This document shows positions 35,245 through 46,106 of a stretch of 64,000 nucleotides of DNA, piece after piece. A model generated the notes under the pieces. The model saw only the letters and a program-made list of their open reading frames with translations. It did not search any database and had not been told where the DNA came from. Position 1 is the first letter of the stretch, and the number at the start of each line of letters is the position of its first letter. The position numbers and the translations under genes are program-made. The stretch comes from Pleurodeles waltl. Taxonomy: Eukaryota; Chordata; Amphibia; Caudata; Salamandridae. The DNA is taken from the NCBI RefSeq assembly GCF_031143425.1, contig NC_090444.1, positions 59,701,533-59,765,532 on the forward strand, in the 5' to 3' direction.

Positions 35245-36545
35245 GGGAAGCATACTCTATTACGATTCACACCCTGACTCCACTCCTGTGCCCACCACTG
35301 GGGTGAGCACCTTTGGAACTTTCCAGTAATCAACCAATTTTCTTGATCTGCTATATCTACATACTGATTTCCAGCTTCTTGGACAATATTGTGATCTTCC
35401 ATTTAATTTCGGATCCATTTTGTGTTTTTTGAAAGACAGAATACTGTTCTTCCCAAAGAGTACATAACTACTGTCCTTGTGGTGTGTACCCATACTGAAT
35501 TAAAGCTTCATGGAAAAACATCTGAATGTAACTCACATTATTAATTGATGTGGGTTTGTGGCAGCCTGCATGCTTTTCCTGCCAAAGTCTTCAATTTCTA
35601 GAATTTACTGATCACTGCTTCGACTCCATCCTTGCAGGCCAAAGACAGGTGGAGGAATCAGCACACCAGGGGCTGGGACGTGCCAACCTGACCACACGAG
35701 GCACCTGATCATTGAGAACTTCAGTCTTGCATTGGTCATTGCTCCCTCTGTTTCCAGAGTTCCTGTTTCCTCAGCTATTGCTAATCCTTGTGTCCAGAAG
35801 ATGCCTGATTTCTGAGCTACAGATTAAATCCTTGATCCCTGACCTAGTGTGCCTTTGTTTTCTTGTTTCCTGAGCTAGCAGTCGTGAGTGAGGAACTGAC
35901 TTAGCTTCAGTCTTACCATGTGGAGCTTCACAGTGCTTTTCCAGATATCCCCTTTGTTTTTACTACTGTTACATGTATGTTGTACACATCCTGGGTGTTA
36001 GTCATTCTGAATGCTGAATTTCCTCTTGAGTGTCTGTCCCTTCTGAGCTTTTACTTTCTTGTGGTATTGTGTAGGTCTTCCTCATTGAATCACTTTTCTC
36101 CTTTGGCTCCGTGTGTGATTTTGGACAGCTTCATTACCAATAATCTGCTCACTTTGTCTGCACTGCCACCAGTCATTGCAAGAACTTTTAACATACACCA
36201 CTACTGCTCATGTTGTATCTGGGGTAAGTGTGAAGGAAACTTGCACTGCTGCCGAACAATCAGGATCTGTACTCTGTCTGCTTGTGAAACTTGTGAGTGC
36301 ATTTTTACCATAGAAGTTCCAAAACTGGTTGCATTGCCAATAGATGATGTCAAGAGGAAACTCCCGTATAAATGCCAAGCAGCCTGCTCTATAAGGCTGT
36401 GTCTGCTTGGCTCCTTTATGCAGAACCTACAACTTCTTGTTGTTGACTCATGAATCACAATTGTGTCATAATCCCAAAACGTACTGTTTACTTTATGTAT
36501 GTGGCAACATTAGCCCATAATTCCTCTCTGGTTTTATGTTTTTTC
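35245..36545. other. Intron, nothing recognised
   Basis: Includes a 177-codon open frame at 35920-36453 with no family resemblance, and one stray minisatellite unit. I do not call a gene. Confidence 0.35.
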
Positions 36546-36770
36546 ACCAGGAGCAGTCAGTAAGCGAGCCCAAAGAGCAGTCGCTCACCATTCACAAAGA
36601 GCCATCGCTCACCATTGAGCAAGAGCAGCAGGTAACCATTCACAAAGAGCAGTCGGTCACCATTCAAAAAAAGCAGTTAGTCACCATTTACCAAGAGCAG
36701 CCAGTAACTGCTCAGAAAATGCACTCAGTGACCATCGCCAAGAGCAGGAGGTCACCATTCACCAAGAGCA
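36546..36770. repeat. 24-bp minisatellite, left part
   Basis: Units of the type GTAACCATTCACAAAGAGCA plus four bases. The array resumes at 39626 after a LINE, so it was one array before the insertion. Because 24 is a multiple of three, the array is open in phase and translates as a repeated VTIHKEQS-like octad. Confidence 0.85.
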
Positions 36771-37426
36771 CCCGCCCCGTCCACAAGCACGCCATCGAGC
36801 TATGGGACCTACTCACCACAAACTCTCTTGACATCGCCTTCCTCACTGAAACATGGATGAACTCCTCATCAGAACTCGACATCGCCATAGCCATCGCAGA
36901 AGGTTACAAAATCACCCGTAGAGACCGGACCAACAAACCAGGAGAAGGAATCGCCATAATACACAGAAACTCCATCAAGATTTCCACCAACACCCTAGAC
37001 AATGCAGAACACCTACACTTTCAGGTACACATCAACGCCAACACCACCCTAAGAGGAACCCTCATCTACAGACCACCAGGACCCCGCCCCCCATTCTGTG
37101 ACACCATTGCCGACACTATCAGCTCCCACGCCCTCACCTCCACAGACTACATACTCCTTGGTGACCTTAACTTTCACCTGGAAAGCACCCACAACTGCAA
37201 CTCCACAGCCCTGCTGGACAACCTCGCAAACCTTGGCCTCAAGCAACTGGTCACCTCACCCACCCACTCAGCCGGACACCCATTAGACGACATCTTCACC
37301 TCCAGCAGCCACATCGCCTTCACTCACACCACCGAACTTCACTGGACTGACCACCACTGCGTCCATTTCTCCTTCCTGAAACCCCCCACCCACCACCAAC
37401 AACATCCTACCCCCTACCGCAAGTAG
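36771..37426 (+). pseudogene. LINE endonuclease domain (copy 1)
   Basis: An AP-endonuclease-like domain that nicks DNA to prime reverse transcription. Motifs seen are DIAFLTETWMN, the central LLGDLNFHLES, and HWTDHHCVHF near the end. Its start is lost: the open frame continues leftward into the 24-bp minisatellite only by chance. A TAG at 37424-37426 ends the frame, and the RT lies in a different frame from 37675, so at least one indel separates the two domains. Confidence 0.8.
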
Positions 37427-37674
37427 AACAAGATCTCCAAAAAAAACCTGATCTCCAACCTCGCACAAGCTCCACCCCCCAGCACCAACGACCCCAACTC
37501 CGCCGCCCTCAACCTCACACGATGGCTAGAACCTTGCACAGACTCCCTCACCCCTTTCAAAATAAACAACAACACCCGCACCATCAAGACCCCCCCCCCT
37601 AGTTCACCACAGAACTTCAGTCTTCCAAACGAGAATGATGAAAAATTGAGAAAGCCTGGCGCCAAGAACTCTCA

Positions 37675-39546
37675 ATGAGCAACTTCTCTGCCCTCAAATC
37701 ACCCATGCACAAACACTACCAACTCATCCGGACCACCAAACGGTCCATCTACAAAGAACACATAGACAACAACACACACGACAGCAAGGAACTTTTTGTC
37801 ATCATCAAAGAACTCACCAAACCCAAATCCTGCACCATTGACCCTCCACACTCCCAAGACCTCTGCAACTCCCTCTCCAACTACTTCCACCGCAAGATCG
37901 CAGACATACATGACAGCTTCACACAGTCAGCACCCACCATCACCACCACCGACACAACCAACACCACAACACCCTGCCGCACCAACCTACTGAACAATTG
38001 GACCCCCGCCAACGACAAAGAAATCCGCAAAACCATGAACTCCATCCACTCTGGCTCCCCAACAGACCCTTGCCCCCACCACATCTTCAACAAGGCCAGC
38101 CAAATCATCACTCCCCAGCTCTGAGCCGTCATCAACAGTTCCTTCGAGACCGCAACCTTCCCAGATATTTGGAAACACGCCGAAGTCAATGCTCTTCTCA
38201 AAAAACCCAAAGCAGACCCTGAAGACCTCACAAACTACCGACCCATCTCTCTTCTTCCCTTCCCCGCAAAGGTCATGGAGAAGATAGTAAACATACAACT
38301 GTCTCGCTTCCTAGGAGACAACAACATACTCGACGTCTCCCAGTCTGGATTCCGCAAAAACCACAGCACCGAGACCACCCTCATCGCCTGTACAGACGAC
38401 ATCAGGACCAGATTGGACAAGGGCGAAACCGTCGCCCTCAACCTCCTAGACCTCTCCGCAGCTGTTGACACTATATGCCACCAAACCCTCCGCACACGCT
38501 TCTTCGACGCCGGAATTCTCCACAAAGCCCTGGACTGGCTCACCTCCTTCCTCTCCGAAAGAACCCAAATAATTTGCCTCCCTCCTTTCCGGTCTACAGC
38601 CACCAAGACCATCTTTGGGGTCCCCCAAAGATCCTCCCTCAGCCCCACCCTTTTCAATATCTACATGGGTCCTCTCGCCAACATCATACGCCCCCACGGC
38701 CTCACCATCATTTCATACGCTGACGACACCCAGCTCATCATCTCCCTCGCGAGGAACCCAGCTACCGCAAAGAATAACCTACACGCCGGACTCCTCACCA
38801 TCACTAACTGGATGACAGCAAGCCACCTCAAATTGAACTCAGAAAAAACAAAGATCATCATCTTCGGTCCCAACAAGACATCATGGAACGACTCTTGGTG
38901 GCCCACCACCCTTGGACCACCCCCAACACCCACCACCCACGCACGCAATCTTGGCATCATACTGAACTCATCCCTCTCCATGACTCAGCAAATCAACACC
39001 ATATCATCCTCCTGCTTCAACACCCTTCTCATGCTACGCAAGACTTTGAAATGGATTCCTTTAGAAACAAGAAGAACAGTCACCCATGCCCTCATAAGCA
39101 GCAGACTGGACTACGGCAACGCCCTCTACGCAGGGACCACAGCCAAGCTTCAGAGAAAACTCCAGCGAATCCAGAACACAGCCCCACGCCTCATCCTCAT
39201 CACCCCTCGCCACAAACACATCTCTGGCCACCTCAGATCCCTACACTGGCTGCCCATCAACAAAAGGATAATTTTCAAAATCCTTGTCCACACTCACAAA
39301 GCCCTCCGCGACACCGGACCGGCCTACCTCAACGAACGAATCAACTTCCACAAACCAACTCGACAGCTTCGCTCCGCCGACCTCGCCCTCGCTACAGTCT
39401 CCTGCATCCAACGCACCACCTCTGCCGGAAGATCCTTCTTCCACTTTGCCGCCAAATCCTGGAACTCCCTCCCCACCAACCTACGCAAGACCCAGGACCT
39501 CCTAAGCTTCATAAAGCACCTCAAAACTTGGCTTTTCGAGCTGTAA
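37675..39546 (+). pseudogene. LINE reverse transcriptase (copy 1), one stop
   Basis: One frame runs from 37675 to 39546 with a single TGA at 38122-38124. The second copy has an Arg at this position, consistent with CGA to TGA decay. RT motifs follow: a NYRPISLLP block, LLDLSAAVDTI (domain A; the second copy has AAFDTI), GVPQRSSLSPTLFNIYM (domain B) and ISYADDTQL (catalytic YADD intact). It ends with KTWLFEL. It would be inactive because of the stop and the lost 5' end. Confidence 0.85.
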
Positions 39547-39625
39547 CACCCCCTGCGCCTTGAGACCCTACCAGGTGAGTAGTGCGCTCAAGAAATTTGT
39601 TTGATTGATTGATTGATTGATTGAA

Positions 39626-40310
39626 CCCTCCACAAAGAGCTGTTGCTCACATTCACCAAGAGCAGTCAGTTAACTGCTCGCAACAAGCATTTGGTAACCA
39701 TTCACAAACAGAAGTTGGTAACTGTCCACAAAGAGCAATTGGTAACCATTCAGCAAGAGCAGTAGGTAACAATTCACAAAGAGCAGTTGGTAACCATTCA
39801 CAAGGAGCATTCAGTAACCATTCACAACAAGCAGTCAGTAACCGTTCACAAAGAGCAGTTTGTAACCGTTCAGCAACAGCAGTTGGTAACCATTCACAAA
39901 AAGCAGTTGGTAACAATTCACAAAGAGCATTCAGTAACCATTCACAAAGAGCAATTTATAACCGTTCTCAAAGAGCAGTCCGTAACCAATCACAAAGTGC
40001 AGCTGGTAACTATTCACAAGGAGCAATTGGTAACCATTCACAATGAGCAATTGGTAACCATTCACAAAGAGCAGTCGGTAATCATTCACAAAGAGAATTC
40101 AGTAACCATTCACAAAACGCAGTTGGTAACCATTCACAGTGAGCAGTCGGTAACCATTCACAGAACGCAGTTGGTAACAATTCACAAGGAGCAGCCGGTA
40201 ACTGCTCTGAAAGTGCAGTCAGTAACCGTTCGCAAAGAGCAGTCTATAACCCTCTACAAAGATCCATCGCTCACCGTTCAGCAGGAGCAGTCGGTAACCC
40301 CTCTCACAGA
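39626..40310. repeat. 24-bp minisatellite, right part
   Basis: About 28 units of GTAACCATTCACAAAGAGCA plus four bases, with variants such as GTAACCGTTC and GTAACTGCTC. Continuous with 36546-36770 apart from the LINE. Open frames of 141 and 240 codons here are repeat by-products. Confidence 0.9.
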
Positions 40311-40426
40311 GCACGTATTCATCACAGACATTGTTAAGGATGTGCAGAGGAAATTGTACCTCATGAATATTGATGAGGAAGGATTTCTGCAAACCTTTCT
40401 GAATGCCTTTTCCGCCACACGTTTAC

Positions 40427-40591
40427 CTTTCAGGTACTTCTGCAGGCTGCCGTTCTTCATGTATTCGGTGACGATAAAGACGGGATCGGTGCTCAGACAG
40501 ACGGCGTAGAGCTTTAGGACCCGGGGGTGGTCCAGCTTCCACATGGTCTCAGCCTCATCATGCAACTTGTTCTGCATGGATTCGACGCTCA
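40427..40591 (-). CDS. Tyrosine kinase exon: helix C to hinge
   Basis: This 165-nt exon runs from acceptor ..CTCTCTTAG to donor GTAAAC, with two leading bases of a codon and one trailing base. It encodes 54 full codons, including LHDEAETMWKLDHPRVLKLY (helix C with its conserved Glu, then beta 4), AVCLSTDPVFIVTEYM (beta 5 and hinge; Thr at the gatekeeper position as in SRC) and GSLQKYLK. The EAxxMxKLxHPxxxxLYAVC pattern is typical of the Src/BRK/FRK group, and the stretch before helix C resembles PTK6. The upstream exon with the glycine loop and catalytic lysine was not found to the right, so that intron probably exceeds 23 kb or the exon is too small for me to see. Confidence 0.9.
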
Positions 40592-42014
40592 CTAAGAGAG
40601 GTAGAAAGAGGCAATGCGTGTAAATCAACGGGCCATGCCATTTAAGCATTACTGAAGAGCACACACTGGAAGCATTAAGAGATACATATAGTGCAAGAAT
40701 ACTGTGCATCACAAACCATTGGGCAGCCCCAGTTTTTTGGGGAGACCGAGTATCTCTATAGTTCTCCATCCTGGAGAAGGCGAGTCACCTAAATGTTGCC
40801 ATTTTCCATAAACAGTTTGAAGCATGAAAATAATAAACCTTGGCTAATCCTTTTCTGTAAACATTTGCGACCCACCCAGCTTTAATGTACATGAGGCAGG
40901 ATATTTTTTAATGTAACGAAAGCATTGTGTGGTGTGATAGCACACTATAATATACAGACAGCACATTTTCTATTTAAATGGCCACTAAATTTGCATAAAC
41001 ATACAATTTTACTGATAAAACTACATTGGACAAAATAATGATGTGTGGAAATAGCGTTCCAGTGAGTATTTATCGTTTGTGCATCATCAAGTAAAGTATT
41101 TTGATTTGTTTTGATGCATTAAAATCTTTGCTTCCATCGCACTTCAGAATGACAAAAAAAGTGCTTCATTTTTGCTTCCCTAAGTGCTATATGTGTACAA
41201 TTCATTTACAGACTCTTACATTTTGTTGTGTATTACAAAAAATGACATCCTACAGACTTTCATTTTACATTTCATGCACCCCAGCAAGACTGTCACATAA
41301 TTCACTTTACTTTTCTTTCTCTGACTGCAAAGTGGGAGGAATTTGTAAATGTCAATTCCCGTGTTAAAAAAATAAGCAGCAATTTGTCAGAAGACATAGC
41401 CTGACATTTCATCTCTGTCTCTGAAGTGCAGCAAATGTGACAAGATAAATACAGAACTTAAAGGCATCTTTATTTATTGCTTGGACTTTTGAGACCCACC
41501 AAAAATCAGCTCGCAACCCAAACACTGTATGGTAAATACTGCATTAGACCTCATGGTTTGTGATTGCTACCCCCACACCTCTATTTCCTACCACAGTACA
41601 TATTGGTGAGATGGGTTCCACCTCCACAACAGGAACTCCTGCAGTTTTGTTTAGAAGTTCAGATGCCAGTTAGGGGTAGCAATGGGTAGAAAGTTGTAGC
41701 GGCTTCTGCTGTCCCTTATCTCAGGAGACATATCGGTCGGGATAGGAAGGAGTAAGCATGAAGCCATATTTACTTTCTATTTTACTCCCTTCTGTCTCTC
41801 CCCCTGGCCTATCAATAGCAAACCGGAGGAGGAGAACCGGATAAAGGAAGTAGGCAAGTGGGAGGGGGAGGTGAATGGGGTGGTCAATGGGTCTAATTTC
41901 TGAGGTCCTTGAGATCAAAGGGTGGGAAATGTCACTTCCGCTTCTACTGGCATTTTGCTGAATGAACATCCATGAACAGAGGACTCGGATTTATGGATAA
42001 ACCTTCTAGACAAT
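40592..42014. other. Upstream intron of the kinase gene
   Basis: Contains the diverged repeat at 40925-41490. No exon is recognised. Confidence 0.4.
40925..41490. repeat. Diverged dispersed repeat, copy 2
   Basis: Same family and orientation as 26370-26930, with ordered shared blocks such as AAATAAGCAGCAATTTG and AAAGGCATCTTTAT. Class unknown. Confidence 0.6.
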
Positions 42015-42609
42015 TATGGGGGTCATTCTGACCTCGGCGGTAAAAGGCCTATACCGCCGGTCAGAACTCCGCCATACTACCGCCGCGGCCGCGGTAAACC
42101 GCCACGGTCATTCTGACCACCAACTGTGAAACCGCCTAAAACCCGACATCCAAGGAAGGCCGCCTCATCAGCGGGCCGCGGAAAACTGGAGATGACCAAA
42201 CCTCCACCGCCACGCTAAAACAAACACGCCCATGCCATTCTGAAATACGAATCCACGCGGCGATCTTTCAACCGCGGTATTCCATTGGCGGTACACACCG
42301 CCGCGGTCAAAATACACACACCATTACAAAACACAGCCACATTGGACAATTTGAAATACACACACCTGACACACATACAAACAACACTCCCACACATCCA
42401 ATGAACTATAAAACACACACCCACACCACCCACAAACCCCTACGACCGAAGATCAGAGACGAAGGAGAGAGAGACACATCACAGAATAGAGAGCTACATC
42501 ACACAGAGGCACACTACACCATCACACACACCACATAGAAGCACAAAGCACCACACACCAACACATTCATCACCACATACACCACCCCACACCTCATCCA
42601 CACCACCCC

Positions 42610-44089
42610 ATGGCACCCCAAAGACACCCACGGTTTTCGGACCAAGAACTCCGGGTCATGGTGGAGGAAATAATAAGAGTTGAACCCCAGCTCTTCGGCT
42701 CACAGGTGCAGCACACCACTATAGCCAGGAAGGCGGAGCTATGGCAGCGGATCGTGGACAGGGTCAACGCGGTGGGACAGCATCCCAGAAATCGAGACGA
42801 CATCCGCAAACGCTGGAACGACTTACGGGGAAAGGTGCGCTCGATGGTCTCGCGACACAACATCGCAGTGCAGAAGACTGGAGGGGGACCCCCACCCACT
42901 CCACCCGAATTCACAGCATGGGAGCAAGAGGTACTAAACATCCTGCATCCTGATGGCCTCGCTGGAGTACACGGAGGAATGGACTCTGGTAAGTACAATC
43001 TCAACTACTTCACCCCCCCCCCCAGCATGCTAACCCCCACCCCCACCCTCACTCCCAACCCCCCATCACACATCCTCCCTGAGAATGTCTCTCCAGCACA
43101 ACCCACCCAACACCAACCCCTGCATGCCACCACAAACTATGGACACCCATCACCTAAGCATGACCACTGCACATACCCCCCCCAAACACCCCCACAACAC
43201 CTCCCCCAAGGGAATGACAGCACTGGGGGACAAGGGCACCCATAAATCGCACGCAATAGCACACACAGAAACAATAACCATACTCTCTTACCCCATGCAG
43301 GACCCGAACGCCAACACACCGGCCAGGAGGGTCCAGAAATGTCCATCCCCCCCCCCTGAAGAGGCCCCCAGTGATGACAGCAGCTCTGTCGACCTGGAAC
43401 CTGATGACCAGCCCGGACCATCGGGGACCTCTGGACAGTCGGTTCCCCTCAGGCAGCCACAGGCCACAGCAGACCCAACCCCCTCTGGGAACAACAGCAC
43501 AGCTCCCACCCAGCGGGCCCATGCCTCTGTCTCTAGGACAGGTCAATCAGCGGTGTGTCTGCCACTACAGGGCACCCAGGCTAACCCACCACCCCAACAA
43601 CAACAGGGACCTGGGGGCAGTGGTAGTGGGCACACCGTCCAGGGGACAGAGGCCGGGGGAAACAGGGCAACTCGGAGGGCTGCTGTGCGACAGGGGGGGG
43701 AGGAGAGGCCCAGGGAACCCATTCTCCAAGAGGCCCTCACCACCATCATGGCAGCCTACCACCACTCCCAAGAGACGATGGCGACGGTACTGGCCAGGTT
43801 CCAGGAGATCCAGGCACAGCAGGAGGAACGCTACATGGGGTTCACCAATCAACTCACCAACATCTCTACCGCTATGGGGAGCATAGTCCAGGCCCTCAAC
43901 CGGATAGAAGACACGTTGCGGGATCATGTGGCACCACACAGGGCCCCTGTCACTAGCCCGGGCCAGGAACAGCCTACCACCTCCGCCGGCGCTAGTGGAC
44001 AGGAGGCCCCACAACGACAGGCAACCAGAACCCCACCTCCTGCTGAAGAACAACCACCCCGCAAGAGGAGCCTGAGATCAAAAAAATAG
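42610..44089 (+). pseudogene. Harbinger Myb/SANT-like DNA-binding protein, copy 1
   Basis: From the ATG at 42610 the protein has a Myb/SANT-like domain (about residues 8-85: FSDQELRVMVEEI, ELWQRIVDRV, KRWNDLRGKV). A likely intron runs from donor GTAAGT at 42989 to acceptor CATGCAG at 43300, in phase 1. The distal exon encodes a Pro/Ser-rich linker, a helical stretch (ETMATVLARFQEIQAQQEE..) and a basic tail (PPRKRSLRSKK) ending at 44089. Read strictly, the join hits a TGA at 43357 just after a ten-C run (43347-43356). One more C would restore the downstream frame, so a homopolymer contraction is likely. In known Harbinger systems this protein binds transposon ends and brings the transposase into the nucleus. 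Confidence 0.75.
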
Positions 44090-44605
44090 ACAGAGTAGGA
44101 TGTCAAGACCCCCGCCAGCATGAGATATCCCCTGAAGTCATCCCACTGTCCCACATTGCCACCCTGTCCAACCTTGAACTGCCCCTGCTCCATCCTTCCA
44201 CAGGCATATGGACAATGCACCTGTGAGACTGAGAACTGGACTCTGCCATGGACATTACTCCACCCCCACCCATCACCGTGTTAATATCATGTACCATTAT
44301 ATAGCACAAAAAATAAATCACTCAATGCACTGAAATCAATCAGGAGTCAGCCTGTATTATTTACAAATGTATATCACATTACAGACCAATCATGTTCTGT
44401 TAACTTTGTGCTGAACACATACCGAGATCAATAAGCATTAGTCCATGGGCTAACCAAGCAGAAGTCACGCAGTGGGTCATACAGCACTGAAAAGGGAAGG
44501 GAAAATCAAACATCAGTTTAAAAGAACTGGGGGGTCATAGACAAAGTTGAGAAGCAGGAGGCTTTCAGGTAAAGTAAAATGGCGTGGGTGATTCTTACCT
44601 GTGTG

Positions 44606-45664
44606 CTACTGAAAATACTGTTGGATAACTCTGTCCCTGTTGTCTGTGTCGTCCTTAGAGTCTTCCTCCTCTTCACTCTCCGCAGGCTCCACAGCTGCTT
44701 CAACACCACCATCTGGACCATCCTCCTGCAGGAAAGGCACCTGACGTCGCAATGCCAGATTGTGAAGCATACAGCAGGCCACGATGATCTGGCACACCTT
44801 CTTTGGTGAGTACATCAGGGATCCCCCTGTCATATGCAGGCACCTAAACCTGGCCTTCAGGAGGCCAAAGGTCCTTTCTATGATCCTCCTAGTTCGCCCA
44901 TGGGCCTCATTGTACCGTTCCTCTGCCCTGGTCCGGGGATTCCTCACTGGGGTCAATAGCCAAGGCAGGTTGGGGTAACCAGAGTCACCTATTAGCCACA
45001 CACGTTGTCCCTGTAGCTGTTCCATCATATGAGGGATGCTGCTATTACGCATCACATACGCGTCATGCACTGAACCAGGGAACATGGCATTCACATGGGA
45101 GATGTACTGGTCAGCCAAACAGACCACCTGGACGTTCATAGAATGGTAATTTTTCCTGTTTCTGTACACCTGCTCATCGTCTTTTGGGGGGACTAAGGCC
45201 ACATGGGTCCCATCAATGGCACCAATTATGTTGGGAATATGTCCAAGGGCATAAAAATCACCCTTCACAGTGGCCAAATCAACCTCCTCAGGGAATAGAA
45301 TGTAACTCCGCATGTGTTTCGTCAGGGCAGACAACACTCTTGACAAAACTTTTGAAAACATGGGCTGAGACATTCCAGATGACATGGCCACTGTTGTCTG
45401 GAATGAGCCACTTGCAAGAAAATGGAGGACTGACAGCACCTGCACCAGAGGGGGAATTCCTGTGGGTTGGCGGATGGGGGACATCAGGGCTGGCTCCAGC
45501 TGGGCACACAGTTCATGGATAGTGGCACGGTCAAGTCGGTATCGTAGTATGATGTGGCGTTCTTCCATTGTAGACAGGTCCACCAGCGGTCGGTACACGC
45601 GAGGATTCATCCTTCTCCTCGCAAGTCCCAGCGGACGGTGCCTAGGAAGGACAACATGGAGCAC
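44606..45664 (-). CDS. PIF/Harbinger DDE transposase, full length
   Basis: An intact 352-codon ORF, close to the usual length of HARBI1-type proteins (about 350). The DDE_Tnp_4 catalytic triad is visible as IDGTHV (Asp151), GDSGYP (Asp227) and IIERTFG (Glu263). Typical accessory motifs include FPGSVHDAYVMRNS and CCMLHN near the end; the C-terminus is acidic (ESEEEEDSKDD). It would cut and paste elements with TCATTnTGAC-type ends. The first ATG at 45664 is not certain: MNPRVYRPL at 45610 is an alternative, and an acceptor-like CTTCCTAG lies just upstream of that, so a small 5' exon is possible. It is convergent with Myb copy 1 and divergent from Myb copy 2. I see no disabling lesion. Confidence 0.92.
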   Translation of the reverse strand: MLHVVLPRHRPLGLARRRMNPRVYRPLVDLSTMEERHIILRYRLDRATIHELCAQLEPALMSPIRQPTGIPPLVQVLSVLHFLASGSFQTTVAMSSGMSQPMFSKVLSRVLSALTKHMRSYILFPEEVDLATVKGDFYALGHIPNIIGAIDGTHVALVPPKDDEQVYRNRKNYHSMNVQVVCLADQYISHVNAMFPGSVHDAYVMRNSSIPHMMEQLQGQRVWLIGDSGYPNLPWLLTPVRNPRTRAEERYNEAHGRTRRIIERTFGLLKARFRCLHMTGGSLMYSPKKVCQIIVACCMLHNLALRRQVPFLQEDGPDGGVEAAVEPAESEEEEDSKDDTDNRDRVIQQYFQ

Positions 45665-46106
45665 AGAGTCAAGCTAATCACTGGTACGTTCACCACAGCT
45701 TGCATAGCACACGGTTATCTCTGTATTGAAAGGCGTGTATGTGTGGCAATGCAAGGCCTAGGCCTGTGTGTCGCAGTAGAAATTATGCCATGTGGGCCCT
45801 TGAAATGGCGGCTGCCTGACCTGTGAAGTGGGACAATGGGATGATGAGGTCAATGCGCTGGCGGAGCACACCGTGGCGGTAGGCGGTCGAAGACCGCTAT
45901 ACGAATACGCATTGGTTAACATTGAAGCCTATGGGTTTCTGGAGCCAATGACGATGTGCGCCGGCGGTCGCGGTACGCACCGCCGCGGTACGAACCGCCG
46001 CGGGCGTGACCGCCATTTTCTATCTGCTTAATCACTCGAGACCTGATCATCCACAGGAGAGGACCTATACTGCAAGTGCTGCTGTGACCTCGGTCTGGAA
46101 GTGACA
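45665..46106. promoter_or_regulatory. Divergent intergenic region with ACCGCCGCGG motifs
   Basis: About 440 bp between the transposase start (minus) and Myb copy 2 (plus). A dense cluster at 45960-46015 holds ACCGCCGCGG twice and further GGCGGT motifs, the same words that occur in the left subterminal region (42079, 42297). It is plausibly a shared promoter and a binding site for the Myb-like protein; no TATA box or mapped start supports this directly. Confidence 0.45.

Larger units (their letters stand above)
36771..39624 (+). mobile_element. CR1-like non-LTR retrotransposon, 5'-truncated, copy 1
   Basis: Encodes an endonuclease region followed by a reverse transcriptase, and ends with a TTGATTGATTGA tail instead of poly(A). 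The 3' region contains GCGCCTTGAGACCCT, shared with the second copy at 53041-55720. The 5' end starts abruptly at the first residues of the endonuclease, inside a minisatellite, as expected for incomplete reverse transcription. No clear target duplication is seen. The CR1/Jockey-group assignment comes from the AP-type endonuclease, the RT motifs and the tail; the exact clade is not certain. Confidence 0.85.

Noticed and set aside
35920..36453. 177-codon ORF with hydrophobic N-terminus
   Set aside because: No family resemblance, contains a stray minisatellite unit, and lies in a repeat-rich intron; length alone is not enough.
32600..40310. CRISPR array
   Set aside because: Regularly spaced repeats here have no unique spacers, units diverge gradually, and the genome is clearly vertebrate-like.
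39621..40509. Two overlapping ORFs with octad repeats (141 and 240 codons)
   Set aside because: The 24-bp minisatellite is open in several frames; the end of the second one runs antisense into the kinase exon.
42741..43886. Alternative plus-strand ORFs within the Myb and linker regions
   Set aside because: Out-of-frame by-products of GC/C-rich sequence overlapping the recognised SANT-like and linker frames.
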